NCBI RefSeq assembly: GCF_900103525.1
Contig: NZ_FNHN01000006.1
Span: forward strand, 186,001 to 250,000
DNA length: 64,000 nucleotides
Source of the DNA: Bacillus sp. OK048
GTDB lineage: Bacteria; Bacillota; Bacilli; Bacillales; Cytobacillaceae
Direction: 5' to 3'
Positions 8,678 to 17,318 of the stretch are shown in pieces. The position numbers and the translations under genes were made by a program. Positions within the stretch are counted from its first letter, which is position 1. Every line of letters begins with the position of its first letter. The notes beneath the pieces are model-generated. The model was not told the DNA's origin. It saw nothing but the letters and a program-made list of their open reading frames with translations, and did no database searches.

Positions 8678-10042
8678 ATGGCTGGAGAAAATAATAAAGT
8701 TTTAGCTGAAAAGATTCTTGAACAACTAGGCGGGGCTGGTAATATTGGCAATTACACACATTGTATGACCAGACTTCGTGTGACACCGAATGATGAGGCT
8801 TCTGTTAATATGGCTGCAATCAAGAAGATAGATGGAGTTCTTGGAGTGGTAGAAGAAGAAACACTTCAAATCATTCTAGGGCCTGGAAAAGTAAATAAAG
8901 TAACTGAAGAGTTTGGTAAGTTGATTGATGCTTCAGGCGGAATCAATTTAAAAGAGAGGGCTGCAAGCACAAAGGCCGAAATCAACAAGAAAAATGCAAC
9001 ACCATTTAAGTTGTTTTTACGAAAAATATCTGGAATTTTCATTCCGTTAATTCCAGCCCTTATAGCTTCAGGTTTAATTACTGGGATCACAAAAGCCATT
9101 ATCCAAGCAGGCTGGTTAGCAGGAGATTCACAGCTTGCGACTATTTTATCCGTTATCGGCGGTGGATTATTCGGGTATCTTGGAATTTTAGTAGGTACGA
9201 ATGCAGCAAGGGAATTTGGAGGTTCACCAGCACTTGGTGCGATTGCCGGTATCTTAATTATTAATCCGGCCGTTGCAGGTATTCATTTGTTTGGAACCGA
9301 TTTACTTCCTGGACGCGGTGGTTTAATTGGCGTTCTGTTTGCTGCAATCTTTATCGCTTTAGTTGAAAAACAAGTCCGTAAGTATGTTCCAACGTCTCTT
9401 GATTTATTTGTGACGCCAACGGTTGCTTTATTGGTTACTGGTATTGTTACTTATCTTGTATTTATGCCGCTTGGTGGTTTCGTTTCAGATATTATCACAA
9501 AAGGTTTAACTTCGTTACTTGATATGGGCGGTGCTGTCGCCGGATTTGTTCTTGGTGCTACCTTCCTGCCGCTTGTTGTAACTGGATTACATCAAGGTTT
9601 AACACCAATACACTTAGAGTTAATTAATACCATTGGTGATGACCCACTTCTGCCAATCCTAGCAATGGGTGGAGCAGGGCAAGTCGGTGCTGCGTTTGCA
9701 ATTTATGTTAAAACAAAGAAAAAACGTTTAAAACAAGCAATCGGCGGCGGTCTGCCAGCAGGGATTCTTGGAATCGGCGAGCCGTTAATCTTCGGTGTTA
9801 CGCTTCCGTTAGGCCGTCCGTTCTTAACAGCATGTTTAGGTGCTGGTGTCGGTGGTGCGTTCCAAGCAGCTTTTGGTATTGCAACGATTGCAATCGGAGT
9901 ATCTGGTCTTCCACTTGCTTTCATTGTGGTAACAGGTCAAGTTCTCCTTTATTTAGTGGGTGTATTAATCGCCTATGCAGCAGGATTTGTGTTTACGTAT
10001 CTATTCGGTTTCAAAGATGAGATGGCTGGTGAGTTCGATTGA
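8678..10042 (+). CDS. murP: PTS EIIBC component for N-acetylmuramic acid, MurP
   Basis: 454 residues, near the 455 of B. subtilis MurP. The EIIB domain carries the phosphorylated cysteine in YTHCMTRLRV (Cys 29). The EIIC domain with about ten membrane segments follows from about residue 110, with the conserved GITEP-like motif present as GIGEPLIFG near residue 369. It imports and phosphorylates MurNAc (or MurNAc-GlcNAc), using a separate EIIA (Crr/glucose type) because none is fused here. The ATG at 8678 follows AGGGG by seven bases. A longer GTG-started frame from 8609 is less likely. Confidence 0.92.
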   Translation: MAGENNKVLAEKILEQLGGAGNIGNYTHCMTRLRVTPNDEASVNMAAIKKIDGVLGVVEEETLQIILGPGKVNKVTEEFGKLIDASGGINLKERAASTKAEINKKNATPFKLFLRKISGIFIPLIPALIASGLITGITKAIIQAGWLAGDSQLATILSVIGGGLFGYLGILVGTNAAREFGGSPALGAIAGILIINPAVAGIHLFGTDLLPGRGGLIGVLFAAIFIALVEKQVRKYVPTSLDLFVTPTVALLVTGIVTYLVFMPLGGFVSDIITKGLTSLLDMGGAVAGFVLGATFLPLVVTGLHQGLTPIHLELINTIGDDPLLPILAMGGAGQVGAAFAIYVKTKKKRLKQAIGGGLPAGILGIGEPLIFGVTLPLGRPFLTACLGAGVGGAFQAAFGIATIAIGVSGLPLAFIVVTGQVLLYLVGVLIAYAAGFVFTYLFGFKDEMAGEFD

Positions 10043-11046
10043 TCGGTATTTCCTTCTATTTAAATGATCCTTTAGCAGAACAGCGAATTGCACTTGCTGG
10101 AAAAATGGGTGTGAAGCGGGCGTTTACCTCGCTTCACATTCCAGAGGAATCTGGGGATTTAGCTAGTCGTGCGATGAACCTGCTTCAACTTGCAAAGGAA
10201 TGTGGTATAGAGGTTTATGCGGATGTGTCGTTACGAACGCCTGCGCATTTGGGATTGGCTAGCTTGTATGAGTTAAAAACGTTAGGTGTTATCGGACTCC
10301 GATTAGATGACTTTTTTGATCATGATATGATTTTGGGTTTGGCACAAGAGTTTAAGCTTGCCTTGAATGCGAGCATTTTGTTTGAGGATGAAGTACAGGC
10401 CCTTTTGGATGGTGGATTAAAAGCGAGTCAGCTTTTAGCATGGCATAATTTCTATCCAAGGCGTGAGACTGGATTATCTGATGTGTTTTTTCAGAAGCAA
10501 AATGAACTTTTTAAAAAGCTGGGTATTCCAGTTTGTGCCTATATTCCAGGTGATGGAGAAAAACGGGGTCCACTATTTGAAGGGCTGCCAACCTTGGAAG
10601 AACACCGTGAAATGGACCCGTTTGTGGCTGCATTGGAGTTATTCGACACTGGAGTTGAGGATGTCTATATCGGTGATCCAGAGGTAAGCGAGGAGCTTCT
10701 TCAGAAATTAATCGATTTTGATCGTGATCATCGTATCACGATTCGAATCGATGGTTTCCAAGAAGGAGAGTTCAAGCTTCGCCCTGATTTTTCCCGTGAT
10801 GTTTTAAGGTTCATGGATACAAGAAGTGTTGATCCAATCTTTCCAGAGAATACAACGGAGCGTTGGGTTGGCAGTATTACAAGGGATAATGATCGCTATG
10901 GGCGATACCGCGGCGAGGTCCAAATCACCCTTTGTGACTTGCCGGCCGATGAACGGGTTAATGTTGCGGGTAGAGTTATTGAGGAAGATTTTGTTCTTCT
11001 TTCTTATCTCAAACCTGGTCAAACAGTTACATTCATACAGCATTAA
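10039..11046 (+). CDS. mupG: 6-phospho-N-acetylmuramidase MupG (DUF871)
   Basis: 335 residues, DUF871: an N-terminal TIM-barrel (about 1-240, GISFYLNDPLAEQ at the start) and a C-terminal beta domain (about 245-335). In Staphylococcus aureus, MupG cleaves MurNAc-6-phosphate-GlcNAc brought in by MurP, and murQ, murP and murR are its neighbours there too. The TTG start overlaps the murP stop by four bases (TTGA), so translation is coupled. The ribosome binding site is weak, which fits coupling. It is the last gene of the operon and is followed by a terminator. Confidence 0.88.
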   Translation: MIGISFYLNDPLAEQRIALAGKMGVKRAFTSLHIPEESGDLASRAMNLLQLAKECGIEVYADVSLRTPAHLGLASLYELKTLGVIGLRLDDFFDHDMILGLAQEFKLALNASILFEDEVQALLDGGLKASQLLAWHNFYPRRETGLSDVFFQKQNELFKKLGIPVCAYIPGDGEKRGPLFEGLPTLEEHREMDPFVAALELFDTGVEDVYIGDPEVSEELLQKLIDFDRDHRITIRIDGFQEGEFKLRPDFSRDVLRFMDTRSVDPIFPENTTERWVGSITRDNDRYGRYRGEVQITLCDLPADERVNVAGRVIEEDFVLLSYLKPGQTVTFIQH

Positions 11047-11049
11047 ACG

Positions 11050-11079
11050 AACTGCCTCTTAATTAGGGGCGGTTTTTTT
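11050..11079 (+). terminator. Terminator of the murQ operon
   Basis: AACTGCCTCT and AGGGGCGGTT form a ten-pair stem with three G-U pairs, a short loop and a seven-T tail. Confidence 0.75.
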
Positions 11080-11133
11080 ATGGCTGCTTATAGCGAAATT
11101 GGAAATAATTAAATTTAAATTTTGTTCAAAGGC

Positions 11134-11161
11134 TTGTTAACTTTTGTTCTATCAATATGAT
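11134..11161 (+). promoter_or_regulatory. Promoter of the urea/amide channel gene
   Basis: TTGTTA (11134-11139), 16 bases, TATGAT (11156-11161). The -10 box lies inside an inverted repeat: TTTTGTTC (11142-11149) pairs with GAACAAAA (11174-11181), and CAATAT (11153-11158) pairs with ATATTG (11162-11167). This symmetric DNA around the -10 box could be a repressor operator. Confidence 0.5.
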
Positions 11162-11177
11162 ATATTGGTACAGGAAC

Positions 11178-11229
11178 AAAAAGCATTTCCTTTCCTTACT
11201 AAGGAGGGGAAACTGCTTTTTCTTATTTT
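11178..11229 (+). terminator. Terminator-like hairpin in the leader of the channel gene
   Basis: AAAAAGCA (11178-11185) pairs with TGCTTTTT (11214-11221) around an inner stem TTCCTTTCCTT / AAGGAGGGGAA with a three-base loop. The T-rich tail TTTTTCTTATTTT follows. It lies between the probable start site (about 11168) and the gene, so it looks like an attenuator rather than the end of the previous operon, which has its own terminator. It also contains one of two copies of AAGGAGGGGAAA. The second copy (11231-11242) is the free ribosome binding site. Confidence 0.6.
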
Positions 11230-11245
11230 AAAGGAGGGGAAAGTT

Positions 11246-11281
11246 GTGAGAATGGTATTTTCACAGCAGCGAATACTATGA
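11246..11281 (+). CDS. Possible 11-codon leader ORF overlapping the channel start
   Basis: GTG at 11246 lies six bases after the strong AAGGAGGGG site at 11231 and opens an 11-codon frame (MRMVFSQQRIL). Its TGA stop overlaps the ATG of the channel gene as ATGA. The channel ATG itself is about 38 bases from this ribosome binding site and has none of its own, so translation by coupling from this leader is plausible. No homology is claimed. A frameshift in a longer N-terminus is the alternative, but MSFVGLFLSG looks like a complete family N-terminus. Confidence 0.4.
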   Translation: MRMVFSQQRIL

Positions 11282-11916
11282 GTTTTGTAGGTCTATTTTT
11301 ATCAGGTGCTGTTGTTTTTCTAAACGGACTTATGTTTTTAGGAAAGGCAGGAGCAAAGCCTGTTGGGTATTTTAATCTATTCGTCGGAATCATCCAAATC
11401 ATTAACCCATTTTATTTAATCATGACGTCTAGTCAAGGTAATTGGGATCTATATAATAATGCTGCCATCTTTTTATTTGGTTTAACGTTTTTATATGTTG
11501 GGGTTACCTCCGTGAAGGGACTTGAGGGTAACGGCCTAGGCTGGTATAGCTTATGGGTATCCATTATTGCCGTCGTGTACACGGTTGTCTCTCTTATTCA
11601 CTTCCATGATGTTGTCAATGCTTTAACATGGGGACTGTGGGCATTTTTATGGTTTTTATTCTTTTTAACAGGTTCACTTAAAATGAAAATTGATGCCTAT
11701 GTTGGTATAGTAGCCATTGTCCTGTCATGGGTAACACTAACCGTTCCAGCAATGCTTCACTTTTTAGGTGTTTGGAATACACCTGCCGTCAATCAAATCT
11801 ATATTTGGGTGTTTATCCTGTCGATTGTTTTCTTCGTAGTGATGGTTTTTGGACCAAAATTCCTTATTCATACAGGGAAAAGCAAACAAGGAGATCAAGT
11901 GGTATCAGAATTGTAA
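11278..11916 (+). CDS. AmiS/UreI family urea or amide channel
   Basis: 212 residues with six or seven hydrophobic segments. The opening MSFVGLFLSGAVVFLNG and the NLFVG-type segment near residue 37 fit the AmiS/UreI family of proton-gated urea or short amide channels in the cytoplasmic membrane. No urease or amidase gene is nearby, so the substrate is open. The ATG overlaps the stop of a short upstream frame and has no ribosome binding site of its own. A promoter and an attenuator-like hairpin precede it. Confidence 0.8.
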   Translation: MSFVGLFLSGAVVFLNGLMFLGKAGAKPVGYFNLFVGIIQIINPFYLIMTSSQGNWDLYNNAAIFLFGLTFLYVGVTSVKGLEGNGLGWYSLWVSIIAVVYTVVSLIHFHDVVNALTWGLWAFLWFLFFLTGSLKMKIDAYVGIVAIVLSWVTLTVPAMLHFLGVWNTPAVNQIYIWVFILSIVFFVVMVFGPKFLIHTGKSKQGDQVVSEL

Positions 11917-11930
11917 ATTAGCATTTAATA

Positions 11931-11967
11931 AAAAAGGCGATTCGACTTCAATCGGATCGCCTTTTTT
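11931..11967 (+). terminator. Terminator of the channel gene
   Basis: GGCGATTCGA and TCGGATCGCC form a ten-pair stem with one G-T pair, an A-rich 5' flank and a six-T tail. The core GATTCG recalls the GACGATTCG terminators at 1737 and 52581. Confidence 0.8.
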
Positions 11968-12073
11968 GATTATTATGAAGGATTCATCTAGAGCAAACGA
12001 GAATCTGCTAGTGTAATGGGAATGGAACGAAGAGTTATACTAATAAGAAATAGGAAAGACATGAGGTAGAAAA

Positions 12074-12469
12074 ATGAAAAAGTCAGAAAAAGTTTTCTTA
12101 GATTACATAAATGATAAGGATTTGAATCAATCTGAAAAGGATATTCTCTCCTTTTTAATAGAAAAGAAATTTGAAAATCAGTCACTCAGCATTCGAAAAG
12201 CAGCGGATGATCTTTTTGTCTCAACGACTTAGATTATCCGAGTTTGTAAGAAGCTTGGTTTTAGCGGCTATAGTGAATTCACCTATAATTTAGGCTTAAA
12301 AGTTACACAAATGGTAAATTCGGAGCCAGGAACTGTAACGGACATCCATGGCCCATACCGGGAAACCCTAGATGAATTTAATCATCATTTCAAGCTAACC
12401 TTTGATTCCATAAGTGAGAAAAACATTGGTATTCACCCCAAGTGCTTCCACTGTTTTCCTATTTCTTAG
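12074..12469 (+). pseudogene. Broken RpiR-type regulator
   Basis: From the ATG at 12074 the frame reads MKKSEKVFLDYINDKDLNQS and continues as an RpiR helix-turn-helix (SIRKAADDLFVSTT), then meets an in-frame TAG at 12230-12232 and resumes with IIRVCKKLGFSGYSEF, the second half of the same motif. Homology stops near 12425. The remaining codons run into the 3' end of the convergent gene at 12459, and the SIS domain is missing. It is therefore both interrupted and truncated. The deletion seems to have brought the convergent gene next to it. There is no sign that it is still functional. Confidence 0.75.
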
Positions 12470-13145
12470 CTCTTCGATATAGATCCATTGTTTTGTAGCC
12501 TTCGGTCAGAACGGTTTCCATTTCGAGCAGTCGTTTTTCTTGGGTTTCTTTTCTTTTTGCACTGTATACATAGCGTGCCCAATCCTTTTGATAGCCTGGT
12601 GTTAGTTCGTTGTATATGTTTAACAGGGTCTCACTTTTTTGGAGGTATTGTTTAATATCCTCCACATTTTGGATGTAGTCATCCACACATTGGCTATTTT
12701 TTGTGCTCTTTGTGGTCGTTTTCTTCTTTACTGGAATTGCCTTCAGTCCGATTACGGTAAATACCTCATTGAAACTTACCATTCTTGAAAACTTCAAGTT
12801 ACTGCCACGAAAAAATCCTTCTTCATCATAATGTTTTTCCGTATAGATACTATCTCGTTCGATGTATTCCTTATATTTTGGGTTGTTTTTCTTTGGATAA
12901 GCAAAGTAGATATATCCGTTATCCTTCACTAATTGTTTTTCAACGACTTCCCGTAGATTTGTTACGAAATCCTCCAATTGAAAAATAAAGGTAAAAATGA
13001 GGTCATATTGATCATTATTAATAGTAGTGTCATACTCAATTGATTTGAATTCTTCAACGTCCACAGGCATATTAAGAATAAGCTTTGCTGGATACTTACT
13101 GAAATTTAATTTTTCAATTACACTTTTGGTTGAATTCACTTCCAT
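12459..13145 (-). CDS. YdeI/OmpD-associated family protein
   Basis: 228 residues, soluble, rich in Lys and Glu. The C-terminal 60 residues (LTPGYQKDWARYVYSAKRKETQEKR and following) resemble the YdeI/OmpD-associated (OmdA) domain. The N-terminal part (about 1-140, VIEKLNFSKYPAKLILNMP) matches the DUF3052-like half often fused to it in Bacillus. The molecular function is unknown. YdeI-like proteins have been linked to peptide resistance, which cannot be concluded here. The stop codon lies in the tail of the broken RpiR gene. Confidence 0.7.
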   Translation of the reverse strand: MEVNSTKSVIEKLNFSKYPAKLILNMPVDVEEFKSIEYDTTINNDQYDLIFTFIFQLEDFVTNLREVVEKQLVKDNGYIYFAYPKKNNPKYKEYIERDSIYTEKHYDEEGFFRGSNLKFSRMVSFNEVFTVIGLKAIPVKKKTTTKSTKNSQCVDDYIQNVEDIKQYLQKSETLLNIYNELTPGYQKDWARYVYSAKRKETQEKRLLEMETVLTEGYKTMDLYRRAKK

Positions 13146-13395
13146 CTTTTAAGTCCGCCCATTTGTCCTAATTTTCATTTTATCCTGGGAATACATGCTT
13201 ATCAACCTATTAGATAATTAGATGCCTTTTTGTAATGTTTAACATATTGCTTGTTAAACTGGAAAACTTAGATAAAAAGGAGGATTGATTGGGTTGAAGT
13301 TGGAAATTGCATGAAGTTATTTTTGATTTTATGCTAAACTATTTTTTGATGATTGTTTCACACAATTAGACAAAATTTATCATGGAGAACTACAA

Positions 13396-14349
13396 ATGGA
13401 TGTTTTAATGTTAGCGATTGAAAGTGTCTTAACCATGCTTCTTTTAATGGGGACGGGGTATTATTTATCAGTTCGAAAATGGTTTACTAACGAGAATTCA
13501 GGTCTTATTGCCAAATTAGTTACAAATTTTGCATTACCGGCAAATATGCTTTACTTCATACTGACTGATTTTTCGAGAAATAAGTTAATTCACTTGGCTC
13601 CTGGATTGATTATTCCTGTTGCTTCCATCTTGATTACCATGTTTATTTCCTTCGGAGCTGTCCGTCTTTTAAAGGTAAAGGATGGTCGGAAAGGCACATT
13701 TTCTTCTATGTTTTTTAATTCAAACAGTATATTTATCGGAGTTCCATTAAATTTTGCCCTGTTTGGGCCGGAAAGCTTACCTTTTGTCCTCCTCTACTAT
13801 TTTGCTAATACGTTTTTCTTTTGGACCTTAGGGGTGCAAATGATTAGTAAAGACGGTTTGGATTATGATGCAAGTAAAAACACTTTTGCCTCAAATCTAA
13901 AAAAGATTTTTAATCCACCACTGATTGGATTTTTACTAGCCTTACTATTATTACTACTTAATGCTTCGTTACCAAGCTTTTTAATGTCTTACTTTGAATT
14001 TTCAGGGAGTTTAGTGACGCCATTGTCCATGCTTTTTATTGGAATTTCTATTTTCTTTACAGGAATTACTTCTATAAAGTTTTCAAAAGACATGGCTGGC
14101 ATTTTAATAGGACGATTTGTTATTGCACCAGGAATCATGGCGTTGTTAGTTTGGTTTTTACCCATTCCCTTACTGATGAAACAAGTATTTATTATGCAGG
14201 CAGCCATGCCTGTTATGACAAATGCTCCTGTGGTAGCAAAAGTTTATAAAGCAGATTCAAAATATGCAGCGGTAATGGTAACTGTTTCTACCATTGCCTC
14301 CCTGTTTATTGTCCCAATCTGGATGCTCATTGTTCAATTTATTGATTAG
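13396..14349 (+). CDS. AEC family transporter
   Basis: 317 residues with about ten membrane segments in two halves of five, as in auxin-efflux-carrier (AEC) permeases. Conserved parts are VTNFALPANMLYF (near 42-54) and PVMTNAPVVAKVY (near 275). Bacterial members export or import malate, malonate or other organic acids, and no neighbour fixes the substrate here. The start is the ATG at 13396, with GGAG eight bases before it. A terminator shared with the convergent aldo/keto reductase follows. Confidence 0.82.
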   Translation: MDVLMLAIESVLTMLLLMGTGYYLSVRKWFTNENSGLIAKLVTNFALPANMLYFILTDFSRNKLIHLAPGLIIPVASILITMFISFGAVRLLKVKDGRKGTFSSMFFNSNSIFIGVPLNFALFGPESLPFVLLYYFANTFFFWTLGVQMISKDGLDYDASKNTFASNLKKIFNPPLIGFLLALLLLLLNASLPSFLMSYFEFSGSLVTPLSMLFIGISIFFTGITSIKFSKDMAGILIGRFVIAPGIMALLVWFLPIPLLMKQVFIMQAAMPVMTNAPVVAKVYKADSKYAAVMVTVSTIASLFIVPIWMLIVQFID

Positions 14350-14350
14350 T

Positions 14351-14391
14351 AAAAAACGCCCAGAGTGATTCATATCTCTGAGCGTTTTTTT
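14351..14391. terminator. Bidirectional terminator between AEC transporter and aldo/keto reductase
   Basis: AAAAAACGC-CCAGAG pairs with CTCTG-AGCGTTTTTT around a ten-base loop. A and T runs on both sides suit the convergent genes. Confidence 0.75.
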
Positions 14392-14403
14392 GATGTGGTC
14401 AAA

Positions 14404-15321
14404 CTACGGCAGGATATTCCCGGCAGCACGATAAATGCTATACCATTCTTCACGACTTAGATGAATTTCGCTTGCCTTTATGCAGTCCTTCAGCCTTTCC
14501 GCATTCATTGTCCCAATGACTGGCTGCATTTTTGCCGGATGACGCAGTAACCAGGCAATAGCAATGGTTGTATTACTTACTTCATACTTTGCAGCGATTT
14601 CATTTATCTTCTGATTTAATTCAGGAAATTTTTCACTACCAAGGAAGACACCTTCAAAGAATCCGTATTGGAACGGTGACCAAGGCTGGATAGTAATATC
14701 ATTCAGTCTGCAAAAATCAAGGACACTTCCATCGCGATCAATCGCTGATTCATTCTCCATATTTACATTAATCCCATTGGAAATTACATTCGCGTTCGTG
14801 ATACTCAGTTGCAGCTGATTAGCCACAATCGGTTGCTTCACATATTTCTGCAGCAGTTGGATTTGCATTGGCTTTTGGTTGGAGACACCAAAATGTCGTA
14901 CTTTTCCGGAGCTTTCAAGAATATCAAATGCCTCTGCTACTTCCTCCGGCTCCACTAATGCATCAGGGCGGTGTAGAAGTAAAGTGTCAAGGTAGTCGGT
15001 TTTTAACCGTTTCAAAATTCCATCAACAGAATTCAAAATATGCTCTTTTGAAAAATCGAACATTCCCTTACGAATACCGCACTTTGATTGCAGGATGATG
15101 TTCTCCCGAACAGTTGTATTCATATGTATCGCGTCAGAGAAAATTTCCTCACTTGTGCCATCGCCATAAATATCAGCATGGTCAAAGAAGTTTGCCCCTT
15201 CCTCTAAAGCAGTTTGAATAAAGGTTTCGGCTTCTTTCTTTTCCAGCGATTTCATTCGCATGCAGCCAACTGCAACCACTGGTACTTCTAAGGCGCTATT
15301 TCCTAGTTTCATTGTTCTCAT
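14404..15321 (-). CDS. Aldo/keto reductase
   Basis: 305 residues, a complete (alpha/beta)8 reductase. The tetrad is visible: Asp 47 (FDHADIYG), Tyr 52, Lys 80 (LQSKCG) and His 117 (LLHRPD). The C-terminal NADPH-binding part includes QPVIGTMNAERL (around 275). It matches the YdhF-like group of oxidoreductases with broad carbonyl substrates. The gene stands alone with its own promoter region upstream, and no pathway link is visible. Confidence 0.9.
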   Translation of the reverse strand: MRTMKLGNSALEVPVVAVGCMRMKSLEKKEAETFIQTALEEGANFFDHADIYGDGTSEEIFSDAIHMNTTVRENIILQSKCGIRKGMFDFSKEHILNSVDGILKRLKTDYLDTLLLHRPDALVEPEEVAEAFDILESSGKVRHFGVSNQKPMQIQLLQKYVKQPIVANQLQLSITNANVISNGINVNMENESAIDRDGSVLDFCRLNDITIQPWSPFQYGFFEGVFLGSEKFPELNQKINEIAAKYEVSNTTIAIAWLLRHPAKMQPVIGTMNAERLKDCIKASEIHLSREEWYSIYRAAGNILP

Positions 15322-15453
15322 CGTCTATAACCTCCAATTTGATAAAATTTCCACTGCCATTCATTACCTATTTTGACACATTCGCAGGATAGTATCAAAA
15401 TTTACGAAAAACAGTGATTTTTCAAGTACTAGAGTCTAGTAATAGCAAAATGC

Positions 15454-15459
15454 TATAAT
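15454..15459 (+). promoter_or_regulatory. Possible -10 box for the sensor kinase operon
   Basis: A perfect TATAAT lies 63 bases upstream of the kinase start. The -35 region is not close to TTGACA, so this may be an activated promoter. The mirrored TAGCAAAATGCTA lies just before it. Confidence 0.4.
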
Positions 15460-15521
15460 AGGTTATTCCTATTTCGAATAATTGTAAGGGTTTTCGCGTC
15501 TTTTTTTAAAAGGGGGGTAAC

Positions 15522-17318
15522 ATGCTTTTTTCATTACGCAATCGATTATTACTTGTTTTTACATGTTTGCTAACGATTCCATTTATTATTCTATCAATTA
15601 TTATTCCTAGCTTTTTTACGTCTGTTATTCGCGAACAGGCACAAGAGTTGACCATTGGAATGATGGATCAGTTTTCTCTTTATGTTGATTCCATCACGAC
15701 GCAGGCAGAGGATTTAGGCAAACAAGTGCTAGTTGACAAGACTACACAAGAATGGCTGAGATTAAATAGACAAGGTGCTGGTAAGGAAGAACTTGATTCA
15801 GTGACGAATCAGCTTAGACAGGGATTATCCTCAATCATGATAAACAATTCCAATGCGATGTCGATTTCGTTGGTGCTTGATGATGGGGCCGGGACTTGGG
15901 GGATGAATTCCTTACTCCATGAGACGGATTGGTATCAGGACTATACCCAAAATAATCAGGACTATGCTAAGTCGCATTTAGACCCATTTCAGCAAAGTCA
16001 TGAAATGCAAGTGAAGAAGATCAATAGCTATATTTTACCTCTCATTGATACCAATACGATGATTTCGGCAGGGGTCATAAAAGTGAATTTTCCTTCGGCA
16101 TTACTAGAAACTTCACTAAATAAAATATCGAAGGGACAAAATGAGCATACCTATTTGTTAAATCAGCACGGTGAAAATGTTTTGTCAGGGAAGATAAAGA
16201 CCCCAAGTTCGATACTGCAACAAAGTCTGAAGCAAATTACCACAGGCGAGGACCAAGAAGGACTCATTGAGGCTGCTTATCAGAAGGAAAGGTATCTAGT
16301 GTTCTTTCAAAAGCTGCCAGTTGGTGATTGGATATTAATTAGTGAAGTGACGGAGTCCGAATTGTTCGCAAGGGCCAATCATTTGCAGCAGAATCTTCTG
16401 CTAACCAGTGCAATTCTTTTTATCATAACAATTGTGGCTGCGGTTATTTTGTCTAACAACATTACAAGTCCATTAGGAAAACTAGCAAAAGCGATGGGGT
16501 TTATCGAACGGGGAGATTTTTCAGGTGCAAAAAGGTTTATGCCAACCATTAAAGCTCAAAATAATGAAGTTGATTATCTTATCAATGTAACTGAACATAC
16601 GATTGAGAGATTACAGTATTTAATTGAAACAGAATATGACGCCAATTTACGCCGGAAAGATGCGGAATATAAAGCCTTACTATTACAAATAAATCCACAT
16701 TTTTTGAATAACACGCTTGAGATTATTGGAAGTTTAGCACTTCAAGAGAAAAATAAAGAGGTCATGAATGTTAGTGTATATTTAGGAAAGATGTTGAGAT
16801 ATTCCTTAAATACAAAAAACAATATTGTTTCTTTAGGTGAAGAATTAAACTATATCAAAAGTTACACGAATATTTTAAAGTTGAGATATGAGGACATGCT
16901 CATGATTCACTTGGATGTGGATCCTGACACGGAAACGCTCCCCGTCATTAAGTTCATTTTGCAGCCACTCGTGGAGAATGCTGTGAAATATAGTTTCAGC
17001 GAAAAGACGTTTGCAGATATTTTTATTAAAACTGAAAAAGTTGGAAATCAGATCAGCATATCCGTGGAAGACAACGGTATAGGGATGTCAGAGGAGATGA
17101 TTTCAAACTTAGAGCAAACGGATGAAACGATGGTGGTGCTGGAAAGCAAAGGGAACAGCATTGGTTTGAGAAATGTTCTAGGACGATTAAAGCTTACCTA
17201 TGGAAATGACTTTTCCTATCATATTGAATCTATTAAAAATGAGGGCACTAAGATAACATTACGAATTGATTTGAAAAGGGGGGATGGACAGGATGAAGGT
17301 GTTGATCACGGACGATGA
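15522..17318 (+). CDS. YesM-type sensor histidine kinase
   Basis: 598 residues. Membrane segments at about 9-32 and 291-311 enclose an extracellular sensor domain (Cache-like) of about 255 residues. A HAMP domain follows (about 312-367), then the His_kinase motif INPHFLNNTLEI with His 393 and a HATPase domain (ENAVKYSF, DNGIGM, GLRNVLGRL). It pairs with the AraC-type response regulator that overlaps its 3' end. Such pairs (YesM/YesN, LytS type) control neighbouring carbohydrate ABC systems, here most likely the fructan uptake genes. Confidence 0.92.
   Translation: MLFSLRNRLLLVFTCLLTIPFIILSIIIPSFFTSVIREQAQELTIGMMDQFSLYVDSITTQAEDLGKQVLVDKTTQEWLRLNRQGAGKEELDSVTNQLRQGLSSIMINNSNAMSISLVLDDGAGTWGMNSLLHETDWYQDYTQNNQDYAKSHLDPFQQSHEMQVKKINSYILPLIDTNTMISAGVIKVNFPSALLETSLNKISKGQNEHTYLLNQHGENVLSGKIKTPSSILQQSLKQITTGEDQEGLIEAAYQKERYLVFFQKLPVGDWILISEVTESELFARANHLQQNLLLTSAILFIITIVAAVILSNNITSPLGKLAKAMGFIERGDFSGAKRFMPTIKAQNNEVDYLINVTEHTIERLQYLIETEYDANLRRKDAEYKALLLQINPHFLNNTLEIIGSLALQEKNKEVMNVSVYLGKMLRYSLNTKNNIVSLGEELNYIKSYTNILKLRYEDMLMIHLDVDPDTETLPVIKFILQPLVENAVKYSFSEKTFADIFIKTEKVGNQISISVEDNGIGMSEEMISNLEQTDETMVVLESKGNSIGLRNVLGRLKLTYGNDFSYHIESIKNEGTKITLRIDLKRGDGQDEGVDHGR

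Noticed and set aside
13275-13315. Short frame (TTG, 6 codons) behind an AAAAAGGAGG site before the AEC gene
   Set aside because: Very short, no overlap with the next gene and more than 80 bases away, so it may be chance.
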